Shown here piece after piece: positions 9,737-19,269 of a stretch of DNA of 64,000 nt (positions within the stretch are counted from its first letter, which is position 1; the number at the start of each line of letters is the position of its first letter). The translations under genes and the position numbers were made by a program. The DNA lies in NCBI GenBank assembly GCA_027493405.1, contig JAOSKV010000046.1:69066-133065 (forward strand), written 5' to 3'. The notes beneath the pieces are model-generated. The model made no database searches and was not told where the DNA came from. It saw nothing but the letters and a program-made list of their open reading frames with translations. The DNA is from FEB-22 sp003105195. GTDB taxonomy: Bacteria > Pseudomonadota > Alphaproteobacteria > Rhizobiales > Xanthobacteraceae.

Positions 9737-9962
9737 ATGGGGACGAAAATTTCCGGCGCAAGCCGGCCAACGTCCCTTTTGCGACGGAACAATTATCCTC
9801 ACTTCGAGCAAATGATTTATAACATGATCCACCGGCAAGCGCCAGTCCCAATGCGGTGAGGAGCCATGCAGGAATCGGATCGCTCCGATCACCAAGATTC
9901 GTTTTGGCCGCGGGCGCTCGCCGATTAATCAGACGGTGGCGCGTCGCGGAACGCGCGGCCGG

Positions 9963-11219
9963 ATGCATTCCATGTCGACCGTGACTGCCGGCGCCCGCTC
10001 GATCGGCTGGCGCACCCCCGCCATCATCGTCCTGTGTGGGAGCCTGATCGCGCTGCTCACCTTCGGGCCGCGCTCCTCCTTTGGTTTCTTCCTCACCCCG
10101 ATGTCGAGCGCCCATGGCTGGGGCCGCGACGTCTTCGCGCTCGCCTTCGCGATCCAGAATCTGCTCTGGGGCCTCGGTCAGCCCTTCGCGGGCGCGATCG
10201 CGGACCGGTTCGGCACCCTGCGGGTGATCGCCGGCGGCGCGCTGCTCTATGCGGCGGGCCTCGCGCTGATGACCGTGTCGACGACGCCTGCGAGCCTGCA
10301 CCTCACGGCGGGCGTGCTGATCGGCTTCGGCCTGTCGGGCTGCTCGTTCAACCTGGTGCTCGCGGCCTTCGGCAAGCTCGTGCCCGAGAGCTGGCGCTCG
10401 CTCGCTCTCGGCGCCGGCACCGCCGCGGGCTCCTTCGGCCAGTTCCTGTTCGCGCCCTTCGGCGTGGCGCTGATCGACGCCTATGGCTGGCAGCACGCCC
10501 TGATGGTCTTCGCCGCGCTGATGCTGCTGGTGATCCCCCTGGCGCTGGCTGTCGCGACCCGGCCTGCGGCCGCGACGGCTGCGGCCCCGGGCGCCGACGC
10601 GCCGCAGTCGCTGCGCCACGCGCTCGCCGAGGCTTTCGGCCACCGCTCCTACGTGCTGCTGGTGCTCGGCTTCTTCACCTGCGGCTTCCAGCTCGCCTTC
10701 GTCACCGCGCACCTGCCGTCCTACCTGATCGACCGCGGCCTCGGCGCCCAGGTCGGCGGCTGGACGCTGGCCCTGATCGGCCTGTTCAACATCGTCGGCT
10801 CGCTCTCCGCCGGCTGGCTCGGCAACAACCGCGTGCCGAAGCGCTACATCCTCTCGAGCATCTATCTCCTGCGCGCCGTCTCGATCGCGATCTTCATCAC
10901 GCTGCCGCCGAGCGTGCCGGTCACGCTCGCCTTCGGCGTGATCACGGGTCTCACCTGGCTCTCCACCGTGCCGCCCACCTCGGGCCTGGTCGCCGTGATG
11001 TTCGGCACCCGCTGGCTCGCCATGCTCTACGGCTTCGCCTTCTTCAGTCACCAGGTCGGCGCCTTTCTCGGCGTCTGGCTCGGCGGCATTGCCTTCGAGG
11101 GCACCGGCTCCTACGACGTCATCTGGTGGCTCTCGGTGCTGTTCGGGGTCCTCTCGGCGCTGATCAACCTGCCGATCGTGGAGCGCCCGGTGGCCCGCGT
11201 CGCCGCGCAGCCCGCCTGA
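9963..11219 (+). CDS. MFS transporter (tandem copy 1)
   Basis: Twelve-helix major facilitator of the monocarboxylate/oxalate-formate antiporter style. Helix 1 contains LTFGPRSSFGFFLTPMS, followed by the cytoplasmic loop ADRFG between helices 2 and 3 and LGFFTCGFQLAFVTAHLP at the start of the second half, then LIGLFNIVGSLSAGWLG. About 418 residues from ATG 9963 (or 415 from 9972). It is a close paralogue of the next gene along its full length. The substrate is unknown; monocarboxylates or organic anions are the usual cargo of this group. Confidence 0.88.
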   Translation: MHSMSTVTAGARSIGWRTPAIIVLCGSLIALLTFGPRSSFGFFLTPMSSAHGWGRDVFALAFAIQNLLWGLGQPFAGAIADRFGTLRVIAGGALLYAAGLALMTVSTTPASLHLTAGVLIGFGLSGCSFNLVLAAFGKLVPESWRSLALGAGTAAGSFGQFLFAPFGVALIDAYGWQHALMVFAALMLLVIPLALAVATRPAAATAAAPGADAPQSLRHALAEAFGHRSYVLLVLGFFTCGFQLAFVTAHLPSYLIDRGLGAQVGGWTLALIGLFNIVGSLSAGWLGNNRVPKRYILSSIYLLRAVSIAIFITLPPSVPVTLAFGVITGLTWLSTVPPTSGLVAVMFGTRWLAMLYGFAFFSHQVGAFLGVWLGGIAFEGTGSYDVIWWLSVLFGVLSALINLPIVERPVARVAAQPA

Positions 11220-12475
11220 ACGCCGTCCCGGACCCGGAACCGCCGATATCGACCGCAACCGCCCCCGGCTGGCGCACCCCGCTGGTGATCGTGATCTGCG
11301 GCGGCCTGATCGCGATCCTCACCTTCGGGCCGCGCGCGAGCTTCGGCTTCTTCCTGCAGCCGATGAGCCAGGATCTCGGCTGGGGCCGCGACGTGTTCGG
11401 CCTCGCGATCGCGATCCAGAATCTCCTGTGGGGCGCCAGCCAACCGGTCGCGGGCGCCTTGGCGGACCGTTTCGGCATCGTGCGCTCGTTCTGGGTCGGC
11501 GCGATCCTCTATGCGGCGGGCCTGGTCCTGATGGCCTGGTCGACCACGCCCGGCATGCTGCATCTCTCGGCCGGCGTGGTCCTCGGCTTCGGCCTCTCGG
11601 GCGCGAGCTTCAACATCGTGCTCTCCTCCTTCGGCAAGATCCTGCCCGAGGAGTGGCGCTCGTTCTCCTTCGGCGTCGGCACCGCGGCCGGCTCGTTCGG
11701 CCAGTTCCTGTTCTCGCCGCTGAGCATCGTGCTGATCAACGCCTATGGCTGGCAGACGACGCTCATCGTCTTCGCCGCCCTGCTGCTTCTGGTGCTGCCG
11801 CTCTCGCTCGCGCTCGCGACCGGCGGCCAGCCCGCGACCGGGAGGCTCGGCGGCGTGCCGCACCAGTCCTTCCGGGCGGCGCTCGCGGAGGCCTTGGGCC
11901 ATCGCTCCTACGTGCTGCTGGTGCTCGGCTTCTTCACCTGCGGGTTCCACGTCGCCTTCATCACCACGCACCTGCCGCCCTATCTGGTGGACAAGGGCCT
12001 CGCCGCCTCCTGGGGCGGCTGGGTGCTCGCGCTCATCGGCCTGTTCAACATCGTGGGCTCGCTCTCCTCGGGCTGGATCGGCACGCGCTATCCCAAGCGC
12101 TACCTGCTCGCCGCCATCTACTTCTCGCGCGCGCTCGCCTTCGCGGTGTTCCTGCTCGCGCCGCTCACCTCCGCGAGCGCGCTGGTCTTCGGTGCCGTCA
12201 TCGGGCTCCTCTGGCTCTCCACCGTGCCGCCCACCTTCGCGCTGGTCGCGCTGATGTTCGGCACCCGCTACATGGCGACCCTGGCGGGTGTGGTCTTCTT
12301 CTCGCACCAGGTCGGCGCCTTCGTCGGCGTCTGGCTCGGCGGCGTCCTCTACGAGAGTTATGGCAGCTATGACGTGGTGTGGTGGCTCGGCGCGGCGCTC
12401 GGAATCTTCGCCGGGCTGGTGCATCTGCCGATCCGCGAGCAGCCGGTGGTGCGGCTCGCGCCCGCGCCGGCTTGA
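11216..12475 (+). CDS. MFS transporter (tandem copy 2), probable CTG start
   Basis: Paralogue of the transporter just upstream, sharing LTFGPRASFGFFLQPMS, DVFGLAIAIQNLLWG, ADRFG, LGFFTCGFHVAFITTHLP and LALIGLFNIVGSLSSGW. No ATG, GTG or TTG occurs in frame between the previous stop and the first helix. The earliest plausible start is CTG at 11216, which overlaps the upstream TGA as CTGA, exactly where a coupled ATGA would be expected. The alternative, GTG at 11282, would cut into helix 1. So either a rare CTG start or a base error changing ATGA to CTGA. Confidence 0.85.
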   Translation: MNAVPDPEPPISTATAPGWRTPLVIVICGGLIAILTFGPRASFGFFLQPMSQDLGWGRDVFGLAIAIQNLLWGASQPVAGALADRFGIVRSFWVGAILYAAGLVLMAWSTTPGMLHLSAGVVLGFGLSGASFNIVLSSFGKILPEEWRSFSFGVGTAAGSFGQFLFSPLSIVLINAYGWQTTLIVFAALLLLVLPLSLALATGGQPATGRLGGVPHQSFRAALAEALGHRSYVLLVLGFFTCGFHVAFITTHLPPYLVDKGLAASWGGWVLALIGLFNIVGSLSSGWIGTRYPKRYLLAAIYFSRALAFAVFLLAPLTSASALVFGAVIGLLWLSTVPPTFALVALMFGTRYMATLAGVVFFSHQVGAFVGVWLGGVLYESYGSYDVVWWLGAALGIFAGLVHLPIREQPVVRLAPAPA

Positions 12476-12545
12476 CCGGACGCATTGACAGCCGCGCGCG
12501 CCGTTCCGCAGAGTGGCCGCGGCTTCAACCGCAGGGGATCGTCCG

Positions 12546-13217
12546 GTGACCGACATCGACGACGCGGTGCGCGTCTATCTCGCGCCCGCCGAATACATCG
12601 ACAGCGACCATCCGGCGATCCGCGCGCGCGCCGGCGAGATCTGCCGCGCGCATGCGACGCCGCGGGCGCGCGCCGGCGCGGCCTACCTGGCGGCGCGGGA
12701 GATCCGCTACGGCTATGTCGACCATGCCGACCTCGAGGTCTACCGCGCCTCGAGCGTGCTCGCCGCCGGCTACGGCTACTGCGTCGGCAAGGCCGCGGTG
12801 TTCGCCGCGCTCTGCCGCGCCAGCGGGATCCCGGCGCGCGTGGCCTTTGCGGACGTGACCAACCATCTTTCGACCGAGCGCCTGCGCGCGGGCATGGGCA
12901 CCAGCGTGTTCGCCTGGCACGGCTTCACCGAGCTGATGCTGGACGGCAGATGGTTGAAGGCGAGCCCCACCTTCAATGCCAGCCTCTGCGGCCGCTACGG
13001 CGTCGCCCCGCTCGAGTTCGACGGCGCCTCCGACGCGCTGCTGCAGGCCTTCGACTCCGAAGGCCGCACCTTCATGCGCTACGAGCGCATACGCGAGAGC
13101 TTCCACGACGTGCCGGCGAAGTTCCTCCGCGACGAGATGGCCCGCCTCTATCCCGAGCTCGTCCGCTCCGACGACCTCAAGGGCCGGACCATGGAGGAGG
13201 ACCTGGCGAGCGCCTGA
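12546..13217 (+). CDS. Transglutaminase-like cysteine peptidase family protein
   Basis: Small cytosolic protein with a transglutaminase-like fold: the cysteine is in GYCVGKAAVFAALCRASGIPAR, the histidine in AWHGFTEL, and the acidic residue in LDGRWLKASPTFN. This order (Cys, His, Asp) is the papain-like triad seen in bacterial protease or peptidase members of the superfamily. 223 residues from GTG at 12546, which has AGGGGA seven bases before it; the earlier GTG at 12513 lacks a site. The partner or substrate cannot be deduced. Confidence 0.82.
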   Translation: MTDIDDAVRVYLAPAEYIDSDHPAIRARAGEICRAHATPRARAGAAYLAAREIRYGYVDHADLEVYRASSVLAAGYGYCVGKAAVFAALCRASGIPARVAFADVTNHLSTERLRAGMGTSVFAWHGFTELMLDGRWLKASPTFNASLCGRYGVAPLEFDGASDALLQAFDSEGRTFMRYERIRESFHDVPAKFLRDEMARLYPELVRSDDLKGRTMEEDLASA

Positions 13218-13311
13218 GCCCCGATTCGGGCTCGGAACGCCGGCGCCGGGGTTGCGCTTTGCGCCCTGCCGGTCCAAAACCGCCCGATCGGGACGAGCGG
13301 GAGAACGATCC

Positions 13312-14298
13312 GTGGGGACCTTCAGGGCGGTGCGCATCGACAAGGCCGATGCGGGCCAGAACGTGGCGCTCGTCGACTTCGACGAGAAGGACCTGATGGA
13401 CGGCGACGTCACGGTCCGGGTCGAATGGTCCACCGTGAACTTCAAGGACGGCCTCGCGATCAGCGGCAAGGCGCCGGTGGTGCGCCGCTTCCCGATGATT
13501 CCCGGCATCGATTTCGTCGGCATGGTCGAGAGCTCGACCCATCCGGACTGGAAGCCCGGCGACCGCGTGATCCTCAACGGCTGGGGCTGCGGCGAGACCC
13601 ATCTCGGCGCCTATGCCGAGAAGGCGCGCGTCAAGGGCGACTGGCTGGTTCCGGTTCCACCCGGCATGACGGGCCGCGAGGCCATGGCGATCGGCACCGC
13701 CGGCTACACCGCGATGCTCGCCGTGATGGCGCTGGAGCGCCACGGCATCGCGCCCGATCGCGGTCCGGTCGTGGTGACGGGCGCCGCCGGCGGCGTCGGC
13801 TCGGTGGCGGTGGCGCTCCTGTCCAGGCTCGGCTTCACGGTGATCGCCTCCACGGGCCGTCCCCAGGAGGCGGACTACCTCAAGGGCCTCGGCGCCGCGG
13901 AGATCATCGACCGCGCCGAGCTCGCGCAGCCCGGCAAGCCGCTCGGCAAGGAGCGCTGGGCCGGCGGCATCGACGCGGTCGGCTCGCAGACCCTCGCGAA
14001 TGTCCTGGCCCAGACCCGCTATGGCGGGGCGGTCGCGGCCTGCGGCCTCGCCGGCGGCATGGACCTGCCCACGACGGTGGCGCCGTTCATTCTCCGCGGG
14101 GTGTCGCTTCTGGGCATCGATTCGGTGATGTGTCCGCTGCCGGTGCGGCGCGAGGCCTGGAAACGCTTGGCATCCGACCTCGATCGGGGCAAGCTCCAGA
14201 CCCTGAGCAACGAGATCGGCCTCGCGGGGGTGCTGGTCGCTGCTCCTGCCATCCTGGAGGGGAAGGTCCGGGGACGGATCGTGGTCAAGATCCCGTAA
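13312..14298 (+). CDS. acuI: Acryloyl-CoA reductase / YhdH-AcuI family quinone oxidoreductase
   Basis: Medium-chain dehydrogenase of the YhdH/AcuI group, which reduces acryloyl-CoA to propionyl-CoA with NADPH. Motifs include VNFKDGLAISGK, PMIPGIDFVG, GWGCGETHLGAYAEKA, AMAIGTAGYTAMLAVMALE and the nucleotide-binding VTGAAGGVGSVAVALL, then GIDSVMCP. 328 residues from GTG 13312 behind GGGAGA. It has no zinc-ligand cysteine set, as normal for this group. AcuI versus the less specific YhdH cannot be separated from sequence alone. Confidence 0.88.
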   Translation: MGTFRAVRIDKADAGQNVALVDFDEKDLMDGDVTVRVEWSTVNFKDGLAISGKAPVVRRFPMIPGIDFVGMVESSTHPDWKPGDRVILNGWGCGETHLGAYAEKARVKGDWLVPVPPGMTGREAMAIGTAGYTAMLAVMALERHGIAPDRGPVVVTGAAGGVGSVAVALLSRLGFTVIASTGRPQEADYLKGLGAAEIIDRAELAQPGKPLGKERWAGGIDAVGSQTLANVLAQTRYGGAVAACGLAGGMDLPTTVAPFILRGVSLLGIDSVMCPLPVRREAWKRLASDLDRGKLQTLSNEIGLAGVLVAAPAILEGKVRGRIVVKIP

Positions 14299-14374
14299 AC
14301 ACGTTCAGGATTTGTCGACGATCCTCGGGCATCATGCCCGTGACCCCGATGGTTAACGAGAAGTGGAGACCGAC

Positions 14375-14890
14375 ATGTTCGCGCGTAGTGCTGTCGCGCT
14401 TCTGAGTCTTCTGGCGGCCGCCGCGTCCGCCGCCGCCGAGCCCATGAACGCCCAGCAGGCGCGGGCCTTCGTCGCCGGCAAGCTGTTCTCCTTCTCCTGC
14501 TTCGACGGCACCGCAGGGTCGGGCCGCATCTACAACGACGGCTCGGCCGCCGGCGTCGTCAAGTTCCTCGGACGCAGCGGCCAGCGCTTCATGGCCCTGC
14601 CGCCCGGAACCCTGCGCGTGAAGGGCGACGCGATCTGTGCCTCCGTGAAGGGCCTGTTCTTCGAGCCGTGCTTCAACCTCCAGCGCACCAGCGCCTACAG
14701 CTTCCGCGGCTCGGTCTCCGGCATGGGCTTCGCCTATTGCGACTTCACGCGCCGCGGCGGCCGCACCTTCGTGGCGCGCGCCAATGCCAGGCCGCTGGCG
14801 ATCGGCCCGCGCACCACCGGCTCGGTGCCCGACACGCCCACCGCCGATTCCGTCGCCCCCGGCGAGATGCGCGGCTCCACGACGCCGTAG
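14375..14890 (+). CDS. Exported hypothetical protein
   Basis: Signal peptide MFARSAVALLSLLAAAASAAAEP, with cleavage expected after residue 20-22, followed by about 150 residues with four cysteines (SCFDG, ICASV, EPCFN, AYCDF) that could form two disulfides in the periplasm. The ATG at 14375 follows GTGGAGA. I do not recognise a named domain; similar small cysteine-containing exported proteins are common in Bradyrhizobium relatives. Single gene between acuI and the convergent thioesterase. Confidence 0.7.
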   Translation: MFARSAVALLSLLAAAASAAAEPMNAQQARAFVAGKLFSFSCFDGTAGSGRIYNDGSAAGVVKFLGRSGQRFMALPPGTLRVKGDAICASVKGLFFEPCFNLQRTSAYSFRGSVSGMGFAYCDFTRRGGRTFVARANARPLAIGPRTTGSVPDTPTADSVAPGEMRGSTTP

Positions 14891-14987
14891 CGCCGCACCG
14901 TCCCCGGGTGAGCGAAGCGAGACCCGGGAAAGGCAGTCCCGCAAGTTGCTGGGCTCATGCGGGCTACCGCCGGGACGCGCCGGGGCC

Positions 14988-15481
14988 TCACTTTTTCGCC
15001 GGGAAGATCATGCACGTGGTCGTGCCATGGGCGAGCAGGTTGCCCTTGGCGTCGCGCAGATCGGCTTCCGCGGTCGCCGTGGTGCGGCCGCGGTGGATCA
15101 GGCGGCCGGTGGCGCGCACGGTCCCGGTATCCTTGGTGATGGCGCGCACCAGGTTCACCTTCACCTCCAGCGTCGTGTAACCTTCGCCCGCCTTCAGCGT
15201 CGTGTGCACCGCGCAGCCGAGCGCGGAGTCGAGCAATGTCATCGCAAAGCCGCCGTGCACGACGCCGATCGGATTGTAGTGGCGGAACCCCGGCGACCCT
15301 CGAACACGGCGCGGCCGGGCTCGGCCTCGACCAGTCCGAAGCCGAGCGTCTCGGCGATCGGCGGCGGCGGGTACTCGCCCGCGATCATGCCCTTGAGCAG
15401 GGTGAGGCCGTCGAAGCCGAGCGCCACCTCGGGCGGCACGACGCCGGATGTCCTGGTCTTCTCGTTCACTGCGGTCTCCAT
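14988..15481 (-). CDS. PaaI-type hotdog thioesterase, one frameshift
   Basis: Acyl-CoA thioesterase of the hotdog superfamily. The first part (starting near 15481) carries LGFGLVEAEPGRAVFEG and the second HGGFAMTLLDSALGCAVH, the catalytic helix motif with its aspartate, then TTLEVKVNLVRAI. The two parts are in different frames; the shift is near 15290 and the corrected join reads GFRHYNPIGVVHGG, matching the family. About 164 residues. It lies 13 bases after the LysR gene and was probably co-transcribed with it. Confidence 0.82.
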
Positions 15482-15494
15482 TCCTGCCGGCCGG

Positions 15495-16381
15495 TCACAC
15501 CAGCCCCTCGACGGTCTGCCGCCGCCGTCCGATCTCGGCGGCGGCGAAATCCATGAAGGCGCGGACCCGGGCGGTCTGTCGCAGATCGGCATGCGTGAGC
15601 AGCCACAGCCCGGTCTCGAGCTCCGGATCGGGCGGGGCGAGGCGCACCAGCCCCGGCACCTTGGCGGCGATCAGGCACGGCATCACGGCGAGCCCGATCC
15701 CGGCCGCGACCGCCTCGGCGAGCCCCAGCACGGTGTTGATCTTGTAGACGATGCGCTCGGGGCCGACATGCTGCTGCAGCCATTTCGCGGGCTTGATGCC
15801 GGCCAGCATGTCGTCGAAGCCGATCCAGTCGTGGCGGCGCGCCTCGCTCGCATCGAAGCGCGTGCCGGCGAGCGCCGCCGGCGCGTGCACGGCCCAGCTG
15901 AAGCCCGCGATGCGCCGGCCGATCAGCGCCTCCGGCGGCCGCTCGGTCGCCCGGACCGCGATGTCGGCGTCGCGCTTGGAGAGGTTGAGCTGCTGGTTGG
16001 AGACCAGCACGTCGAGCACGATCTCCGGATAGGCGCGGCGGAAGGCCGCGAAGATCTCGGGCAGCAGGTGGATGTGCAGCGTGTCGTTGGTCGTGATGCG
16101 CAGCTCGCCCGAGGGCCGCAGATCGTGGCCCGTGACCCGGCGCTCGAACGCGATGATGTCCTCGTCCATGCGCTCGGCGAGCCGCACCATCTCCTCGCCG
16201 CAGGGCGTGAGCGTGTAGCCGCCGCGGCTGCGCTCGAACAGGCGCGAGCCGAGCTGGCCCTCGATCTGGGCGAGGCGCCGGAACACGGTCGAATGGTTGA
16301 CGCCCAGCAGGGACGCCGCGCCCCCAGCGAGCGGTGGTCGGCGATCGCCTTCACGTATCGGAAGTCGTCCCAGGACAGCAT
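15495..16381 (-). CDS. LysR family transcriptional regulator, one frameshift
   Basis: DNA-binding regulator with an N-terminal winged helix (MLSWDDFRYVKAIADHRSL, then AAASLLGVNHSTVFRRLAQIE, ending in FERSRGGYTLTPCGEEM) and a substrate-binding effector domain. A one-base change near 16325, in a CCCCC run, splits the winged helix; joined, it has the usual 295 residues. HSTVFRRL in place of the more common QSAVS.QI is typical of the subgroup found beside single enzyme genes. Its nearest target would be the thioesterase downstream. Confidence 0.85.
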
Positions 16382-16451
16382 CGGAGGATTGCACGCGCGC
16401 AAACGACAAGCCGCACACTAACGTTCGGCTTGCGCGTTGCGCAATCCGTGC

Positions 16452-19095
16452 TCACGATGCCGCGGGCGTTTCCACCGGCATCGGAGCCGGCGGTCGCGGG
16501 GCGAACAGGAGCCGCTGGTAGAGCCAGCCGATGCCGACCAGGACAAGGCCTAGGCCAATGAACGACAGGGCGCGCCAGACCCCGGTGAGCCCCGCCAGGT
16601 CCAGCAGGAACACCTTGGCGACCGTGAGCAGCACCACGGCGGCCGAGGCCAGGCGCACCGGCTGCGAGCGCAGGGCGATGCCGATCACCAACAGCGCCAC
16701 GCCGAAGGCGAGCCAGACCGCCGAATAGGTGTAGCCCTCGGCATCCGTGAAATCGCCTTCGGTCAGGACCGCGCCGCGATAGAAGCGCGTCACCTGGAGC
16801 GAGAGATAGATGAGCGCCAGCACGACCGCGGTGATCGCCGCCACGGTTCGGTACCACTGCGGGCGCGACGGCCGCGTCAGGAGGCCGAGCGCCGCCGCCA
16901 GCACCGCCGGCAGCGCGTAGCCGAGCAGGATCAGGTTGAGCACGAGCCCGCCGACCGCGATGTCGTTCCACCACGGGTTCTCGGCGATGATGAGGCCGAG
17001 CACGATCGCCGCGAGCGTGAGGGCGCCGACGACCAGCGCGCCGATATTGTGCACGACGCTGCCGGTGCGCTGGCGCACGCGCTCGAGGCCGATCACCATG
17101 GCGAGTCCGAACGACACCTGCAGCGCCGCCTCGGCGAGGCCGCTCTCCGGCCAGTAGATGTCGCCGCGCGTCACGTAGTGGCGGATCTCGAGGAAGCCGG
17201 TGAGCACCGTGAACAGGATCGCGGCCGAATCCGCGAGCCGCGCCGGCAGGTCGTCGGCGCGCCGGCGCAGCAGCCAGCCCGCGAGCCAGAAGGCGGCGGC
17301 CGGCACGCCGTAGCCCCAGAGCAGCCAGTTGAACACCGGCGTGGTGCCGGGGTCGGCGACGATGCGCGGCTCCCACAGGATCCGCAGCAGCACCAGGGCG
17401 ATCAGCGCGCCGGCGATTGCGCGCAGCAGCGGCAGCGGGCGCTTCTCGGCGACCCAGGCGGTGCCCGGGACCATCAGGGCGAGGGCGACCGTGAGCCAGC
17501 CCTGCTCCAGCGCCATGGTGAGCGCGAGCGCGAGCGCCGCGATTGCGCCGGTCGCGAACAGCGCGGCGGCCGCCGCGGTGCCGGGACGCGGCGCGCGCTT
17601 GATCAGGGTCTCGGCCGCGATGCCGAACAGCGCCGCGACCAGCAGCGCGAGCGCCGCGAACGGGATCGACTGGGCGAAGCCGGCGATGCGCCAGTAGAGC
17701 GCGACCAGGATCAGGAGCGGCGCGAACACCGCGGTGGCGGCCCAGATCGTCGGCGCGAGCGGCTGCGGCGAGCGGCCCTGCGCCAGGAACCCGCCGGCGC
17801 CGAACAGGATCGCGAAACCTGCGCCGAGCCAGAGCTGCAGGCCATAGTCCGGCCGCGGCGGCGCGATCGGCAGGTCGAGGGCGGTGCCGCCTGGCGCCAC
17901 CAGGCTCGTGAGCCGCATCTCGAGCGCCCAGTCGGCGATCACCAGGCCGGCGAGCAGCGCCGCGACCGGCACCGCGGCCACGGCCGCTTCGGTCCGCCAG
18001 GCGCTCGCCACCGTCGCGACCGCCAGCAGCGTGAAGACGCCGAGCGCGAGCCCTGCATGCTCGCGCGCGAGCACCAGCACGGCGGCGGCGAACAGATAGG
18101 CGCCGAGCGTGCCCGAGGAGACCCCGTCGATGCGTCCCGGCTCGGCGTCGGGACCGTAGAGCAGGCCCGAGACGATCAGCACCGCGACCAGGACGAAGCC
18201 CGCCGCCGCGTGGAAGGCGTGCGGCGCGAGCGCGTCGGGGTCCTCGATCCCCGGGAACATCCAGAGCGTGCCGAACACGACGGCCGCGATTGCGAGCCAG
18301 CGCCAGAGCCGCGCGCGGGCGAGTGCGAAGGCGGCGGCCGTGACCACCGCGAGATAGAGGTAGAGCGCCCAGTAGTCGGGTTGGTCCGAGGCGATCAGCA
18401 GCGGCGTCAGGTAGGCGCCGACCGCGCCGAGGCCGGCGAGCGCCGGCCCGTGCAGCAGCGCCGCCGCGAGCGTCGCGAGCGCGACCAGGCCGAGCAGCAC
18501 GAAGGCGGCGCCGGCGTTGAGGAATCCGTAGAGCGCATGGGCCGCATAGACGTCCGCGAAGGCGACCGTGGTGCCGGCTGCCGTCAGGATGCTCGGGATG
18601 TGTGCGCTCGGCAGGCCGGCGATGCCCGAGAGCACCTCCTGGCGCCGCGTCCATTCGCCGGCCCCGATCAGCAGCGCGGCCAGCAGGGCGCCGAGGAAGA
18701 TGCGCACGCCCGGGCCGAGCAGGCCCTGCTCGATCGAGTACTGCACCAGGAAGACGCCGCCGAGCGCCAGCGCGATGCCGCCGACCCAGACGACCCAGCG
18801 GGTGCCGAAGCTCTCCTCGAAGCTCTTCTGGGGCGGTGGCGGTGGTGGCGGCGCTGCCGGCGCGGGTTCCTCCGCGGTCGCGAGCGGGCTCGGGCGTCGC
18901 GACCGGCTCGGCGGGCTGCAGCGCGGGGGCCGGCTCCTCCGGCGCCGCCGGAGGCGGCGCTGCGGCCGCGCCGGGCGCAACCAGCCGCTGCTCGACCTGG
19001 ATCAGGCGCTGCTCCAGCGCGAACAGCCGGTTGCGGGTCTTGATGGCGAGCCAGATGGCGGCGATCGCCGCGCCCAGCACCAGGATCTCGAGCAT
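16452..19095 (-). CDS. DUF2339 multi-pass membrane protein, one frameshift
   Basis: Very large integral membrane protein, about 880 residues with more than 20 predicted helices and no known enzyme motif. The N-terminus is a single helix (EILVLGAAIAAIWLA), a coiled coil (LFALEQRLIQVEQRLV) and a proline-rich stretch; then WVVWVGGIALALGGVFLVQYSIEQGLLGP, diagnostic for DUF2339, starts the polytopic part. A frameshift near 18885, inside the Pro/Ala stretch, separates the two. Function of the family is unknown. No obvious partner gene is adjacent. Confidence 0.85.
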
Positions 19096-19269
19096 GATTC
19101 CCCCCGCGGCCGCCGGCCGGAACGAACACTATCGACGACGGCCGAGTCGGAACAGGCGACATGCCGCTGACCTGCGCGGTTCTTGGTCGTGGAATCGCGT
19201 CGCCGGTTCAAGACGGGGCACGGCCCGCGAAGATTGGCGCGGGAGGAAGTCCACCCGCCTGCGGCGTCG

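Noticed and set aside
13312..14298. Zinc-dependent alcohol dehydrogenase
   Set aside because: The MDR fold fits, but zinc-ligand cysteines are absent and the motifs match the YhdH/AcuI group.
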